Below, one piece after another: positions 27,201 to 36,125 of a stretch of 64,000 nucleotides of DNA. Source of the stretch: Bradyrhizobium sp. CCBAU 53421 (GTDB lineage Bacteria; Pseudomonadota; Alphaproteobacteria; Rhizobiales; Xanthobacteraceae); the NCBI RefSeq assembly GCF_015291625.1, contig NZ_CP030047.1:7316001-7380000 (forward strand), read 5' to 3'. A model generated the notes under the pieces. The model saw only the letters and a program-made list of their open reading frames with translations. It searched no databases and had not been told where the DNA came from. The position numbers and the translations under genes are program-made. Position 1 is the first letter of the stretch. Each line of letters opens with the position of its first letter.

Positions 27201-28943
27201 GCATTGCCTCGCCTTAATTGTTACCGGATGCTGAGCCGTTGCCTCACGTAAATTGCTCCCCTGGATCGGGGACGAGCGGGGGCGCAGATGGGGCAGCTGA
27301 GCATGGCAACGCGGAAGGAACTGACGGCGGCGGCAGGTGTGCGTTATCGGCATTCGGATCGCGCGAAGAAGGCGCGAATATTAGACGAGTTCGTCGACAT
27401 CACTGGGTTTCATCGCAAGCATGCGATGCGACTACTTCGAGGCCAGGAAGACGCACGCCCAGGCCGACGGCCGCGACGTCGGATCTATAATGAGGCAGAA
27501 CACAACGCGCTCGTGCTCCTTTGGGAAGCGTCGGACCGGATCTGCGGGAAGCGGCTGAAGGCGTTAATGCCTGCGCTGATTGAGGCGATGGAACGGCATG
27601 GCCACCTCGATCTTGCCCCCGAGATCCGCGCCAAGCTTTTGGCGATGAGCGCTGCGACGATTGACCGCGTATTGGTGCCGATCCGAGAAAAATTGGGTCG
27701 CAAACGCCGGCGGCACACAGCGCATTCTCTGCGTCGCAGTGTTCCAATACGGACGTCGGCGGATTGGAACGATCCGGCGCCAGGATTCGTCGAGGCTGAC
27801 CTTGTAGCGCATAGCGGACCATCTGCGCGCGGCAGCTTTATCCAGACCCTCGTGCTCACGGACATTGCTACCGGCTGGACAGAGTGCGCTCCCCTGATCG
27901 TGCGTGAACAGACGCTGTTGAGCACGGTGCTGACGGAATTGCGCAAACATTTGCCTTTTGCGCTGCTCGGCCTCGACACTGACAATGATACGGTGTTCAT
28001 GAACGAGACGCTGAAAGGCTATTGCGAGGCAGCCAACATTGTCTTCACGCGTTGCCGTCCCTACCGGAAGAATGACCAGGCGTTCGTCGAGCAGAAGAAC
28101 GGCGCGGTCGTGCGCAGGATGGTCGGCTATCGTCGGTTCGAAGGCCTGGAAGCGGCCGAGCTGCTGGCAGAACTCTATCGAGCAGCGCGGCTGTTCGTGA
28201 ACTTCTTCCAACCCTCGTTCAAGCTGATAGCCAAGCAGCGCGACGGTGCTCGTGTGCGCAAGACATACAGCGCGCCGGAAACACCCCACCAGCGCCTGGC
28301 CGCCGACGCCCGCACGCCTGACGCAGTCCGCCACCATCTCCAAGAAATCTATGCCGCTCTCGATCCGGTCGCGTTGTTGCGCGACATCCGCGACGCCCAG
28401 GAGCGCCTCGCGGCCCTCGCGGATACCCAACCAATCGCCCATCCTGCTGCGGCATGGCAATCGACCGATCGCTTCCTGGCAAGCCTGCGAACGGCCTGGA
28501 AGGACGGAGCTATGCGACCGACGGATCGGCCAATCGTGAAGGCGAAAAGAGGCCGGCGTCGTCCCGACCCGCTCATTCGCGCAACGCCAGATTTGCGAAA
28601 ATGGTTTGAAGCCGAGCCCTGGCGGACTGGCAGCGAACTGCTCTCCCGTCTACAGGTGGAATATCCTGGAGCCTACCCGAACAAGCTTCTTCGAACGCTT
28701 CAACGGCGGCTTAAATCCTGGCGCAGCGAGCAAGCGAATGCGCTGCTGTTCGCTCCTACGGAGAAAATGCCGCCAAGGTCAGAGGTCACGACAACGCAAT
28801 GATGTACCGGCTGCCCGCGGAGGAGGCCGGGCGCTCCGAAACCCCGGCCATCTCCGCACCCGGCCTCCTCCTCAACCCAAGCCAAGAGCAAAATAAATGA
28901 GGCAACCGATCGGGCCCGGGAGCATCGATACGTGAGGCAATAC
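27201..28943 (+). mobile_element. Complete insertion sequence with doubled end repeats
   Basis: A 1,743-bp element bounded by the 6-bp direct repeat GGAGTC (27195-27200, 28944-28949). The ends read GCATTGCCTC and, reversed, GTATTGCCTC. Each end holds two related copies of a TTGCCTCA/TTGCTCC box: near 27203 and 27239 on the left, near 28940 and 28903 on the right. It lies 46 bp from the ISL3 end. Confidence 0.75.
27288..28802 (+). CDS. rve/DDE integrase-type transposase (ISNCY-like)
   Basis: A 504-residue transposase. The N-terminal helix-turn-helix is MATRKELTAAAGVRYRHSDR followed by ARILDEFVDITGFHRKHAMR. The integrase core has APGFVEADLVAHSG (first Asp), LLGLDTDNDTVFMNE (second Asp) and YRKNDQAFVEQKNGAVV (Glu). 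This is the integrase-type family often labelled ISNCY in rhizobia; the exact IS name is not known to me. The start could also be the ATG at 27303. Confidence 0.85.
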   Translation: MGQLSMATRKELTAAAGVRYRHSDRAKKARILDEFVDITGFHRKHAMRLLRGQEDARPGRRPRRRIYNEAEHNALVLLWEASDRICGKRLKALMPALIEAMERHGHLDLAPEIRAKLLAMSAATIDRVLVPIREKLGRKRRRHTAHSLRRSVPIRTSADWNDPAPGFVEADLVAHSGPSARGSFIQTLVLTDIATGWTECAPLIVREQTLLSTVLTELRKHLPFALLGLDTDNDTVFMNETLKGYCEAANIVFTRCRPYRKNDQAFVEQKNGAVVRRMVGYRRFEGLEAAELLAELYRAARLFVNFFQPSFKLIAKQRDGARVRKTYSAPETPHQRLAADARTPDAVRHHLQEIYAALDPVALLRDIRDAQERLAALADTQPIAHPAAAWQSTDRFLASLRTAWKDGAMRPTDRPIVKAKRGRRRPDPLIRATPDLRKWFEAEPWRTGSELLSRLQVEYPGAYPNKLLRTLQRRLKSWRSEQANALLFAPTEKMPPRSEVTTTQ

Positions 28944-29121
28944 GGAGTCTCACCCTGATCGCCGCCGCGCAGCGGCCTAGTCTTATACCGCTTGGCCGCG
29001 CTGTGCGCTTAAGTAGGCGGACCAACTGAGGTAAGGCCGCCTACAAACGCGCGGCATTTGCCGTTTCGACCCAAGCATTAAGTTCAATATTGAACCGTTA
29101 CGTCCTGAGGTAGTTTACCCT

Positions 29122-29187
29122 CATCACCGGCCGAGGCTCTGCCCGTAGGCGTCGGTGGCTGAGAGACCGATAGCGCTCCCGCCTGCA
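29122..29187 (+). promoter_or_regulatory. 66-nt structured leader element, copy B
   Basis: Three base changes from copy A. One turns a G-C pair of the first stem into G-U, and the others fall in loops, so both proposed stems are kept. It is placed 17 nt before the ATG of an unrelated small gene at 29205. Confidence 0.55.
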
Positions 29188-29204
29188 CAACAGGGACCGC
29201 GGCT

Positions 29205-29405
29205 ATGGCCGAACAGCGCAACTATCGTCCTGACCAAATGTGGTTTGAAAAGCTCGCCGGTCAGGCACGCGAGCTAATCGAGCACTCGCTCAAACTCCTC
29301 AATGATCCAGTGCCGGATACGTTTGCGGGCCGAAAATCCCATGAGCCCTTTCCCCAAGAGGAAAGCAGATACGGGATCAACGATAGAAAATCGGACGTAT
29401 CCTAA
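29205..29405 (+). CDS. Small conserved rhizobial protein
   Basis: A 66-residue soluble protein, MAEQRNYRPDQMWFEKLAGQ then ARELIEHSLKLL and PVPDTFAGRKSHEPFP. The ending motif F-x-G-R-K-x-x-E-P-F-P recurs in short rhizobial proteins of unknown function. AGGGA precedes the ATG, and the 66-nt leader lies directly upstream. Confidence 0.6.
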   Translation: MAEQRNYRPDQMWFEKLAGQARELIEHSLKLLNDPVPDTFAGRKSHEPFPQEESRYGINDRKSDVS

Positions 29406-29444
29406 GACAGGGCCGGAACTTAGGCGCTGTAGTACAGCTTGCCG

Positions 29445-29624
29445 ATGATCGATCCACTGTTCGCGCGCTCCCAGCTTGCTATCGCCGAAAGTCAAGCGTT
29501 GCGCATACAACGAAAAACGCTCGCCGATCAGCGGGACGCGCAGCTGGCAGATCTGCGGAAATCCATCCAGGACAGCGCCAGCGCGCGCGCAGAAATCAAG
29601 GCACATCGAGAAAATGGGGAGTAA
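29445..29624 (+). CDS. Small helical hypothetical protein
   Basis: A 59-residue, charged, probably coiled-coil product (LADQRDAQLADLRKSIQDSA). It starts at the ATG at 29445; a TTG two codons earlier is possible. It lies 39 bp after the preceding small gene, perhaps in the same transcript. The family is not recognised with certainty. Confidence 0.45.
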   Translation: MIDPLFARSQLAIAESQALRIQRKTLADQRDAQLADLRKSIQDSASARAEIKAHRENGE

Positions 29625-29974
29625 GGCCGCTTCAGTTGTCGACCTTGCTCCTCTAAAGAGACGGCCCCAGCGAGGGGACTGGCGGGGGCCACTACTGATG
29701 CCCAGATGCAGTCGGGGGGCAGTGGCGGCATCTGAGCGTCCGATAAACAAGACTCGGCCACGTTCGTTCCTACGCCGTATAGAAAAGGCCCCAGCACCTT
29801 TGGGCAGCGAGCGTCCCAAAACTGGGACAGCTCCTTGGGTACCGCGAAAGCTGAACTTTCGTGACGATGCTGCAGCCAAGCAAAGACCTCTTCCCAGAGA
29901 CAGCGGGGATCCTGCTTGCGAGGTCTAGAAACTTGTAGAATCATTCTGGGCCAAATCCCGACGCGGGACTGGCA

Positions 29975-30024
29975 AGTGGCCCCGACATCGGCCTCCGCAG
30001 GCCCCCAAGGTTGTCGGGGCCACT
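29975..30024. repeat. Long GGCCCC hairpin
   Basis: AGTGGCCCCGACA pairs perfectly with TGTCGGGGCCACT around a 24-nt loop. One of a family of GGCCCC hairpins in 29.6-33.6 kb. Confidence 0.7.
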
Positions 30025-30059
30025 CCTATTTCGGACGGCCTGTCTTATGCGCGCAAAGA

Positions 30060-30088
30060 GGCCCCAGCGAGGGATTCAAGCTGGGGCC
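30060..30088. repeat. GGCCCCAGC hairpin
   Basis: GGCCCCAGC, 11-nt loop, GCTGGGGCC: a perfect 9-bp stem. No gene uses it. Confidence 0.7.
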
Positions 30089-30194
30089 AAGGAAACCACT
30101 CAAACCAAGCGATCGCGAAACGTCGCGGTTGGAACTTTGTTCTCGAAAAGAAACGGTCCCAACGAGAAATACCGCTTCCGCGGTTCTCTCGGCT

Positions 30195-30419
30195 TTAGGG
30201 GTTGGTTCGTTTGTTCCAACGCTCGGCCGCCTGCCTAACGGTCGGCGCATTGGGACCGAAAGCTGAACATTTCTTGCAGACTACAAATTTTGGGTCAATG
30301 TCGCTGTGGATCCAAACTTCCGAACCGCCGCAGAAGGGACAGGGCCGCAACGGTTGTACAGAAATGGGGAATCCGCGCAGCGGATCGATAGCAGGGCTGC
30401 CGCTAGGCTTCCTAGGCAT
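30195..30419 (-). CDS. Lar-type (restriction alleviation-like) zinc protein
   Basis: A 74-residue protein with the Lar pattern: PCPFCGGSEVWI, VVCKKCSAFGP, then AAERWNKR at the end. Four cysteines should bind zinc. Phage and plasmid Lar proteins modulate type I restriction enzymes, but this role is inferred from motif only. It is followed in reverse order by another small gene at 30434. Confidence 0.65.
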   Translation of the reverse strand: MPRKPSGSPAIDPLRGFPISVQPLRPCPFCGGSEVWIHSDIDPKFVVCKKCSAFGPNAPTVRQAAERWNKRTNP

Positions 30420-30433
30420 CTTAACACGAGCGT

Positions 30434-30685
30434 TTAGGTCAGCAGTTCTGGGCCGATGTCGACGACCTCGACGAAATGATGACCGACGTCGCTATTGAAG
30501 CCGATGAAGTCCCACTTCACGCCGTCGCCTTGGCAAGTAGCGCAACGCGCCGGCTGCCACTCGGGATGCTTCGTGCTTGAGCGCACAAGGACCCAATAAA
30601 AGCCACCTGCAGTCAAATGCGTGACATCGGTCATCGAATCATTTGCTGCGGCGCAGTGAGGCGCCGCGCCGATGCGAGTTGCCAT
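30434..30685 (-). CDS. Conserved rhizobial hypothetical protein
   Basis: An 83-residue soluble product, start ATG at 30685 (MATRIGAAPHCAAANDSMTD). It has a CxxC pair (RCATCQGDG) and the conserved ending WDFIGFNSDVGHHFVEVVDI. The function is unknown. It lies 14 bp upstream of the Lar-like gene on the same strand, so the two may be co-transcribed. Confidence 0.6.
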   Translation of the reverse strand: MATRIGAAPHCAAANDSMTDVTHLTAGGFYWVLVRSSTKHPEWQPARCATCQGDGVKWDFIGFNSDVGHHFVEVVDIGPELLT

Positions 30686-30768
30686 GATTACCTGCACGCC
30701 AAAACCCACAGTTGGCCGCCTGGTTCCCGTTTCACGTTGCCCTATTTAATTCCCGGCGGCACGCTTCC

Positions 30769-30975
30769 TTAGCACGCTAGGCGTAGGTTTACGGCCGCCT
30801 CCGAACGCCCGAGCTTCTGACCAATCTCGCGCTGCGTCAGATCGGTTTCTCGCGCCAACTGCAATAACCTCTGCTCGTCCTCGTGGGACCATACCGGCAT
30901 GGCCTCTCCGAATCTTTCGTCATCAGATGCCAAAGACGATTGCAGATTCGATTTTGGCCGTCTGTCCAATTTCAT
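30769..30975 (-). CDS. Mini helix-turn-helix protein
   Basis: A 68-residue product. The core WSHEDEQRLLQLARETDLTQ then REIGQKLGRSEAAVNLRL is a single helix-turn-helix of the SANT/GcrA-like style (acidic E-D-E start, recognition helix with S-E-A-A-V). It may be a small DNA-binding regulator. A shortened paralogue is at 48732-48845. Confidence 0.6.
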   Translation of the reverse strand: MKLDRRPKSNLQSSLASDDERFGEAMPVWSHEDEQRLLQLARETDLTQREIGQKLGRSEAAVNLRLAC

Positions 30976-31103
30976 ACTCGTATCTCCGATGATCCTGGTC
31001 CTCGTTGATAGGAACGATCGGCTTGGCGACGAGTCGGCTCACCGCCCCCAGCTTGTTCAGGCGCCCCCGACTGCTGGAGGAAAACCCGTATCGCTCGGGT
31101 TGG

Positions 31104-31127
31104 CGGCCCCCTGGTTGGGGCCGTTTT
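31104..31127 (+). terminator. GGCCCC hairpin with T tract
   Basis: CGGCCCC, loop CTGGTT, GGGGCCG, TTTTC on the plus strand: an intrinsic terminator shape with no recognised gene directly upstream. Confidence 0.55.
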
Positions 31128-31253
31128 CAGTTCGCCGCGGAAGCCAGGTGGTGCTTGTCCAAAGTTGATCGTCACGATTCACATAGTTCAATGCCGACGC
31201 TCCATCCTTCGAGCTAATCGACGAAGCTCGTATTTCGCAGATGGTGGTTGCAG

Positions 31254-31427
31254 ATGGAATTTATTGGACGCCCGATGCGGGGACGTTTCCTCGTTCGGCA
31301 GGGTGGCAACGGCTGGATGGTCTACGATAGCGAACTCAAAGGGCCGGCTCAGATAATGCGCAGATCATTTGCGTTGCCGGAAGTGGTGGTTGATGCTTCC
31401 AAACCGGTCCCGCCGACAGAATAGCTA
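31254..31427 (+). CDS. Small GGNGWMVYD-motif protein
   Basis: A 57-residue frame: MEFIGRPMRGRFLVRQGGNG then WMVYDSELKGPAQI. The motif G-G-N-G-W-M-V-Y-D-x-E-x-K-G-P-A recurs in short rhizobial proteins of unknown function. The C-terminal end (PEWWLMLPNRSRRQNS) is less typical and may be out of frame. The ribosome site is weak. Confidence 0.45.
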
Positions 31428-31856
31428 GGTGCGCTGTCGGTAACGCCGGTTTCGTGCGTTCATCAAACGGTGTTTGGCGTGGATTCCACGCAATGATGTT
31501 CACCAGAGTTTGCACCCTAACGCCGGTCGGACAACTGGCGAGCGCAAAGGTCCGCAACGTCGTCCCGACAGTCGCGTTTATATCCAGCGCTGAACCAGGC
31601 CAGAAACATTTTCTACCTCGACATAGCTCTCGAATGCCGCTGCGAACTCGACCGTTTTCGATCGTTTTGTGATCTCCGGAAATCGCCCCGAGGGGATTTA
31701 TGGAGATCTTCCGGTTCAGGTTCAGAGATTAAGTGGTCGCACAGCTGCGAGCGTTGGCCGAGGGCTAGCGGAGTCCTAATCGTTTCGGGACTGGAATTTA
31801 GCCCTTGCTAGCAGCTAGGGCTAATCGCCGTTGAGTTTACTTGGCTTTCGTCGACG
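31428..31856. other. Intergenic, no gene supported
   Basis: No recognisable product or structured element. Confidence 0.35.
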
Positions 31857-32220
31857 TCACGACCGGCAGGCACGCGCCTCGATCGTCGCGATATCGGCAT
31901 CGACCGGCAGCTGGATCGGATCCGTGGTGCGCTTGCCGCGGCCATCGCCATTGCGGCGGCCGTTCTCGTCAAGTGCGGTCAATCGCGCCGATCTCCTCGA
32001 GCCAGGCAAGCCGCCGGCGGACCGTATCCTGCGATAGGTCGCAATCCGCCGCCAGCGACGGGATACCGACCCAGCACATGCCGTCGCCCTCGACATACTC
32101 CCCGAGCGCGCGAAGCACGCTTTTTGCGGGAGAAATGAATTCGCGCGCGAGAGTTTCCTCTCGCGCAGCGAGCGACGTATCGCGGGAATTGACAGAAGGC
32201 CCGGCCGGAACCGCGCCTTC
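31857..32220 (-). pseudogene. Broken winged-helix (replication-type) regulator
   Basis: One frame carries SVLRALGEYVEGDGMCWVGI, then PSLAADCDLSQDTVRRRLAW and LEEIGAIDRT, followed by a stop. The next frame continues LDENGRRNGDGRGKRTTDPI and ends EARACRS. The combined sequence is a helix-turn-helix protein of the type found in many rhizobial genomes. The frameshift is near 31975, and the N-terminus is not found. Confidence 0.65.
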
Positions 32221-32226
32221 TCCTCG

Positions 32227-32499
32227 TCACCAGCCGTACCAGTAGGGATAAACCGGCCGATAGTAGCGGACGACCCGATACGGGCGGCCGTAGTAGTAGG
32301 GTGGCGGGCCGTAGACCGGTCCATAATAGACCGGTGGTGCGGTGGCGGCCGCTAATGTTCCGGCGAACAGCCCGAGAGCAAGCCCGGGGCCAATACCCGG
32401 ACCGCCCCAACCATGGTGACGCCAATGGGCCGAAGCCGGTGCAACCGTTCCAATGAGGAGCGTTGCCGCCGCGACGACTGCAAAAGCAAGCTTTCTCAT
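32227..32499 (-). CDS. Exported Gly/Tyr/Pro-rich small protein
   Basis: A 90-residue protein with a clean signal peptide MRKLAFAVVAAATLLIGTVA cut at APASA-HW. The mature region is low complexity: WGGPGIGPGLALGLFAG, then repeated tyrosine-proline runs such as PVYYGPVYGPPPYYYG. Such proteins are common in rhizobial envelopes; the role is unknown. AAGGGAC precedes the ATG. Confidence 0.75.
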   Translation of the reverse strand: MRKLAFAVVAAATLLIGTVAPASAHWRHHGWGGPGIGPGLALGLFAGTLAAATAPPVYYGPVYGPPPYYYGRPYRVVRYYRPVYPYWYGW

Positions 32500-32837
32500 G
32501 TCCCTTTCCTCAACTTCTTAAGCGCTTACGCGCTTGCCTCTTATTATGCTCCAATTAGCCGAAGCTCGGTTCGGCCATACATTGAATTAGAACCGTCCGG
32601 GCCGAGTTCAAGTAACTCGTTGCCCAAAGAGGGTGAGAGCCATGGTGACGTGACGCGAAGACGATCTCGCAAGCCTAGGACCGCGGCGCCTATTCGGGAG
32701 GGAGAGTGACGTCAGACCACCGGATTGAATACACCGTCGATCATGACCGGCTCAGAAGCGCGTAAGCGGCACCTACTATAAGTCCACGAAGCCGGCCAAA
32801 GACGTATTGGCTAGTCCTCGAATCGACAACGGAGGGG

Positions 32838-32924
32838 CTAGAAGATAAGGTCAAGCAACAGCACTGCGCCGGCAATGCCGAGAAAAACGATGATGAGAGT
32901 CCAATCGCGGCTTTCTTCCGACAT
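32838..32924 (-). CDS. Tiny membrane protein (28 residues)
   Basis: MSEESRDWTLIIVFLGIAGA then VLLLDLIF. One span behind an acidic head, with AAGGTGG as ribosome site before the ATG at 32924. The family is unknown. Confidence 0.5.
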   Translation of the reverse strand: MSEESRDWTLIIVFLGIAGAVLLLDLIF

Positions 32925-33159
32925 GGTCCCACCTTAGAAACGAACGGCCCCGGCGCAGTGGGAGAGCACCGAAGCCGTTAAGTAGTCCCACTCCATCGTG
33001 GAGAGATAACTTCGCGGACTACTGCTTGTTCCCGGGAAGAAACGGCCCCAGCGAGAAGGTAGCTGAGGCCGATCCGACGCCAAGCTGCGGGTGTCCGAAT
33101 CAAAACAGTACCCAAGACAGCATCCAAGTCGGCAAAGACCTGTTGGCCGAAAAGAAAGA

Positions 33160-33181
33160 GCCCCAACTGCGAAGCTGGGGC
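33160..33181 (-). terminator. GCCCCA hairpin with T-rich tail
   Basis: On the minus strand GCCCCA, a 10-nt loop, TGGGGC, then CTCTTTCTTTTC. Terminator-like; no recognised gene ends here. Confidence 0.5.
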
Positions 33182-33274
33182 CAGTGTGAGGCTGGGCGTC
33201 CCAGTGCCGGTAGCGGTGCGGCACCGAACAGGCGGCCAATGCCACGGCACGCGCCGCCCTCCTGTCCACAAAAC

Positions 33275-33303
33275 GGCCCCAGCATCCGGATCATGCTGGG
33301 GCC
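33275..33303 (-). terminator. GGCCCCAGCAT hairpin
   Basis: GGCCCCAGCAT, a 7-nt loop, ATGCTGGGGCC, then GTTTTG on the minus strand: an 11-bp perfect stem. No recognised gene ends here. Confidence 0.6.
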
Positions 33304-33547
33304 AGGCCGGATGGCCGAACCGCTGTCCATCGAGAGCAGCGGTCGTCGTTTTAGGGCTGAAAGAATACGAAATAAAAATTGCCTGCCGTATTGCTCGGAT
33401 AATGCAAACGACGCCGGTTCCGGAAATAACCCGTGTGAACTTTGGAAAGCAAAAGTGCCATTTTTTCCTGCCCCTTGACGGGATTGCCGAAGACAGTTTC
33501 ACTTGGGGTCTCAGCTCTCTCCAGGCTGAGAACCCCTACCGTGCAAG

Positions 33548-33582
33548 GCGAGGCCCCGTAGGACCCCACAACGGGGCCTCGC
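33548..33582. repeat. GCGAGGCCCCGT hairpin
   Basis: A perfect 12-bp stem GCGAGGCCCCGT/ACGGGGCCTCGC around an 11-nt loop. Confidence 0.7.
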
Positions 33583-33910
33583 TGCGGATTGGTTATGCGA
33601 CGGTGGGCCGGCAAGCTGTAGCAATTCGATTTGACGTACCCCAGCCAAACTTGGCTCTTGGTTTTGCGTGGAGTTGCGTTATGCGCTGGTCCCGTTGGAC
33701 ACCCTCGATGGTCTCTTGGACCGGTCAGAGCGTCTTCCCGGTCGCTCGCTGACGACTTCGGGAAGGTCGGCCAGGCGTGGCCTTAGGCCGACCTTGAGGC
33801 GACCGGCCTTAAGAGGGGCATTCAGCAGAACACCGCGGTCCGCTCCGCGCCATGGCTGCGATCATGCGCTCCATCGTTGCGCCAGGCCGCGACGGGGCAT
33901 GCACGTCAGC
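33583..33910. other. Intergenic, no gene supported
   Basis: No recognisable product. It lies between the hairpin cluster and the isochorismatase remnant. Confidence 0.35.
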
Positions 33911-34357
33911 TTAATTGGCGCTGATATCCGTCTCTCCGCCGGTAATGATGACCGTATCGATGCCATCGCTGCATAGCTGCTGGTGAAGATCGCTGCCTTT
34001 CCACGGCGAATAAACATGTTTGTCGAAAGTGCGGGCCGGAGGAGTAAACTTCACGAGGTCGGGGACTGATCCCGCCATCTCTGGCCCGATGCTGTCGATT
34101 GTCATCGACCCCCACCGTTCGTGGTAGTGCCGCGACATACCCGCTCATTGGGCCGGCTTGCGGGCGGAAATGAAGCGAGTGAACAAGCTTCTCTCGGGAT
34201 GGGCAGCTGTGACGGCGAGGATATTTGGGAGAACTCGCGGAAGCCACGGCATCTTCCAGTCGGTGGCTTCAGCGAACATTCGCTGCATATCGACGCAGAT
34301 ATGAACCTCGCTCTCACCGGGCGGCCCGTACCGAAGTTCATGGTCCTTCACCATTGT
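33911..34357 (-). pseudogene. Isochorismatase-type cysteine hydrolase, broken
   Basis: HICVDMQRMFAEATDWKMPW contains the catalytic Asp region, and ARKPAQ is followed by an in-frame TGA (34147-34145). The same frame then continues MSRHYHERWGSMTIDSIGPE, FDKHVYSPWKGSDLH and DTVIITGGETD. The family normally goes on with V-C-V and the catalytic cysteine; here ISAN and a stop follow. So there is one internal nonsense codon and a missing C-terminal third including the nucleophile. It cannot be active. Confidence 0.75.
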
Positions 34358-34868
34358 CTTAAATCCCGGAAAGCGAGCTCCAACAGAGCGAGACCCATTA
34401 GTTCCTGCGTGCTCGAGGGTTGTCGCCAGAAACTCGCCGAGCCCGGCAGCAGGTGGACGTGGCGTGATAGATTTTAGCAAGAATATCGACGCGGGCTATC
34501 GGAGCGGTCCCGGCCAAACCTGACGGCGCTAGCAAGGCGACCGACCCGGGTTAGCATGACGACGTTCACCGAATGGACGGCTCCGGCGAAATGCGCCATT
34601 TCGTTTGTCTTGGCATGCGAGAAGATGAGAGCGCGGAAAGCGCAGTTCTTGAACTTCAGAAGCATCGCTCCCAAAAGAAAGCGCGCGGGCCCCGCTCCTG
34701 AGATCGCGAGCATACCGCGCGCCTTCGACTGATCTTTTCTATCGCTTTCCGCCAATGTTCTGCACTTAGCTGAAAATGCTTGATCGGAAAATGCCGTTTA
34801 TCGGACCCAGCATGTTCATCTTACTGCAGCCCGAGCAGAGCTTCTGAGTCAAACCAGACATTCGCACC
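34358..34868. other. Intergenic, no gene supported
   Basis: Minus-strand sequence just upstream of the isochorismatase remnant stays open (LGEFLATTLEHAGTNGSRSV) and may be a fused fragment of another gene. Nothing else is recognised. Confidence 0.35.
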
Positions 34869-34955
34869 TCAGTGATGCATGAAGATTGCAAGAAGAATGA
34901 TGATCGGAAGCGGTATGCCGATCAGCCAGAGAAGCGCTCCTTTGCCGAAACCCAT
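34869..34955 (-). CDS. Tiny membrane protein MGFGKGALLWLIG
   Basis: A 28-residue protein, MGFGKGALLWLIGIPLPIII then LLAIFMHH, nearly all membrane span. A strong GAGGAGGAAA ribosome site precedes the ATG. From memory very similar tiny proteins occur in many Bradyrhizobium genomes; the function is unknown. Confidence 0.7.
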   Translation of the reverse strand: MGFGKGALLWLIGIPLPIIILLAIFMHH

Positions 34956-35192
34956 AATTTCCTCCTCAAGTTTGTGGATGACGCCAGACCAACCCAACCT
35001 CGAAATCGTTGTTCCTGCAGCTGGCAACCAAATCGGCCAAGCAGTCAGTACCGCCAGAAGCCCCTCCCAGTGGCGTTCTTGCTCCCGCCTCCGTAACGCA
35101 TGACGCGCGCTCGGCCGAGGGTCCGCTATTGTCCTAATTGGAACCGGGTTCCCTGCCAATTGTTGTTGTGCGCCACTTATGAGGAGCACCGC

Positions 35193-35705
35193 ATGGCAAG
35201 GAAGCCGAAGAAGCTGGAAGACCTTTTCCACGAGGCGCTAAAGGACATTTATTTCGCTGAAAACAAAATCCTCAAAACCCTCCCCAAGATGGCGAAGGCG
35301 GCGCAGTCGCCCGACCTCAAGGCGGCGTTCACGCAGCATGAGCGCGAGACGAGAGCCCAGGTTAAGCGACTCGACCGCGTATTCAAGATCATCGGCAAGC
35401 CCGCGCGCGGCAAAACCTGCGCCGCCATCAACGGCATCGCCGAAGAAGGCTCCGAGATCATGAAGGACTTTAAGGGAATGCCCGCGCTCGATGCCGGTCT
35501 TCTCGCAGCCGCCCAGGCCGTCGAGCACTATGAGATTTCGCGCTATGGCACACTGTCCACATGGGCTGAAGAGCTGGGCTACGATGAAGCGGTCCAGCTA
35601 CTTGAAGAGACCCTGACCGAAGAAAAGAAGACTGACAGGACTCTGACGGGCATCGCCAAGTCAGTTGTCAACGTTGAAGCCGAGAACGAAGAGGAAGACG
35701 CCTGA
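35193..35705 (+). CDS. DUF892 (YciF-like) ferritin-fold protein
   Basis: A 170-residue all-helical protein. It opens MARKPKKLEDLFHEALKDIY with the family helix FAENKILKTLPKMAKAA. The metal-site type helix QAVEHYEISRYGTL is near residue 110, and the tail is acidic (EAENEEEDA). DUF892 proteins have a ferritin-like di-iron fold and are linked to general stress. GAGGAG lies before the ATG at 35193. Monocistronic as far as seen. Confidence 0.85.
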   Translation: MARKPKKLEDLFHEALKDIYFAENKILKTLPKMAKAAQSPDLKAAFTQHERETRAQVKRLDRVFKIIGKPARGKTCAAINGIAEEGSEIMKDFKGMPALDAGLLAAAQAVEHYEISRYGTLSTWAEELGYDEAVQLLEETLTEEKKTDRTLTGIAKSVVNVEAENEEEDA

Positions 35706-35739
35706 CTGATGCCAAGCGCGACTCCAGCCTGGACGACGC

Positions 35740-36125
35740 CGCTTTTGACAGGTTTCTAGCAGGCGACCCAGAAAGATCGCCTGCTCCCTCAGGATTTTCA
35801 CCCGCGCCTCTTCGACGCCCAACCATGCGACACGGTCGAGCTCTGCAAAGCGCTGCAGCCGTCCGTGGCGCCACACCATTTCAAAGCAGCTGCTTTGAAA
35901 ATCGACCGCACTCCAACGGCTCGCCGACGCCCAGCCGTGCACGAATTTGCCGCCGAGCTGTTCTGCCTCCCCCAGTGCTATGAAAATGCTAGGCGGCACA
36001 TGACCTGTTTCTTCCGCGAACTCGCGTTTAACTGCGGCGGAGCTTCACTTCAAAAATCTGACCTTTGGGAATAGTCCACGCGCCCTCATCCTTGTTCGTC
36101 CAGACGGCCCCCCAGGATGCCCAAG
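35740..36125 (-). pseudogene. Nudix hydrolase, frameshifted
   Basis: Pieces in successive frames: AVWTNKDEGAWTIPKGQI, then the Nudix box remainder VKREFAEETGHVPPS, then GGKFVHGWASASRW, FEMVWRHGRLQRF and AELDRVAWLGVEEARVKI. This is the MutT-like family that normally reads GAWSIPKGE. At least two single-base changes, between 36045 and 36110, break the frame. It runs into a PolX remnant upstream. Confidence 0.7.
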
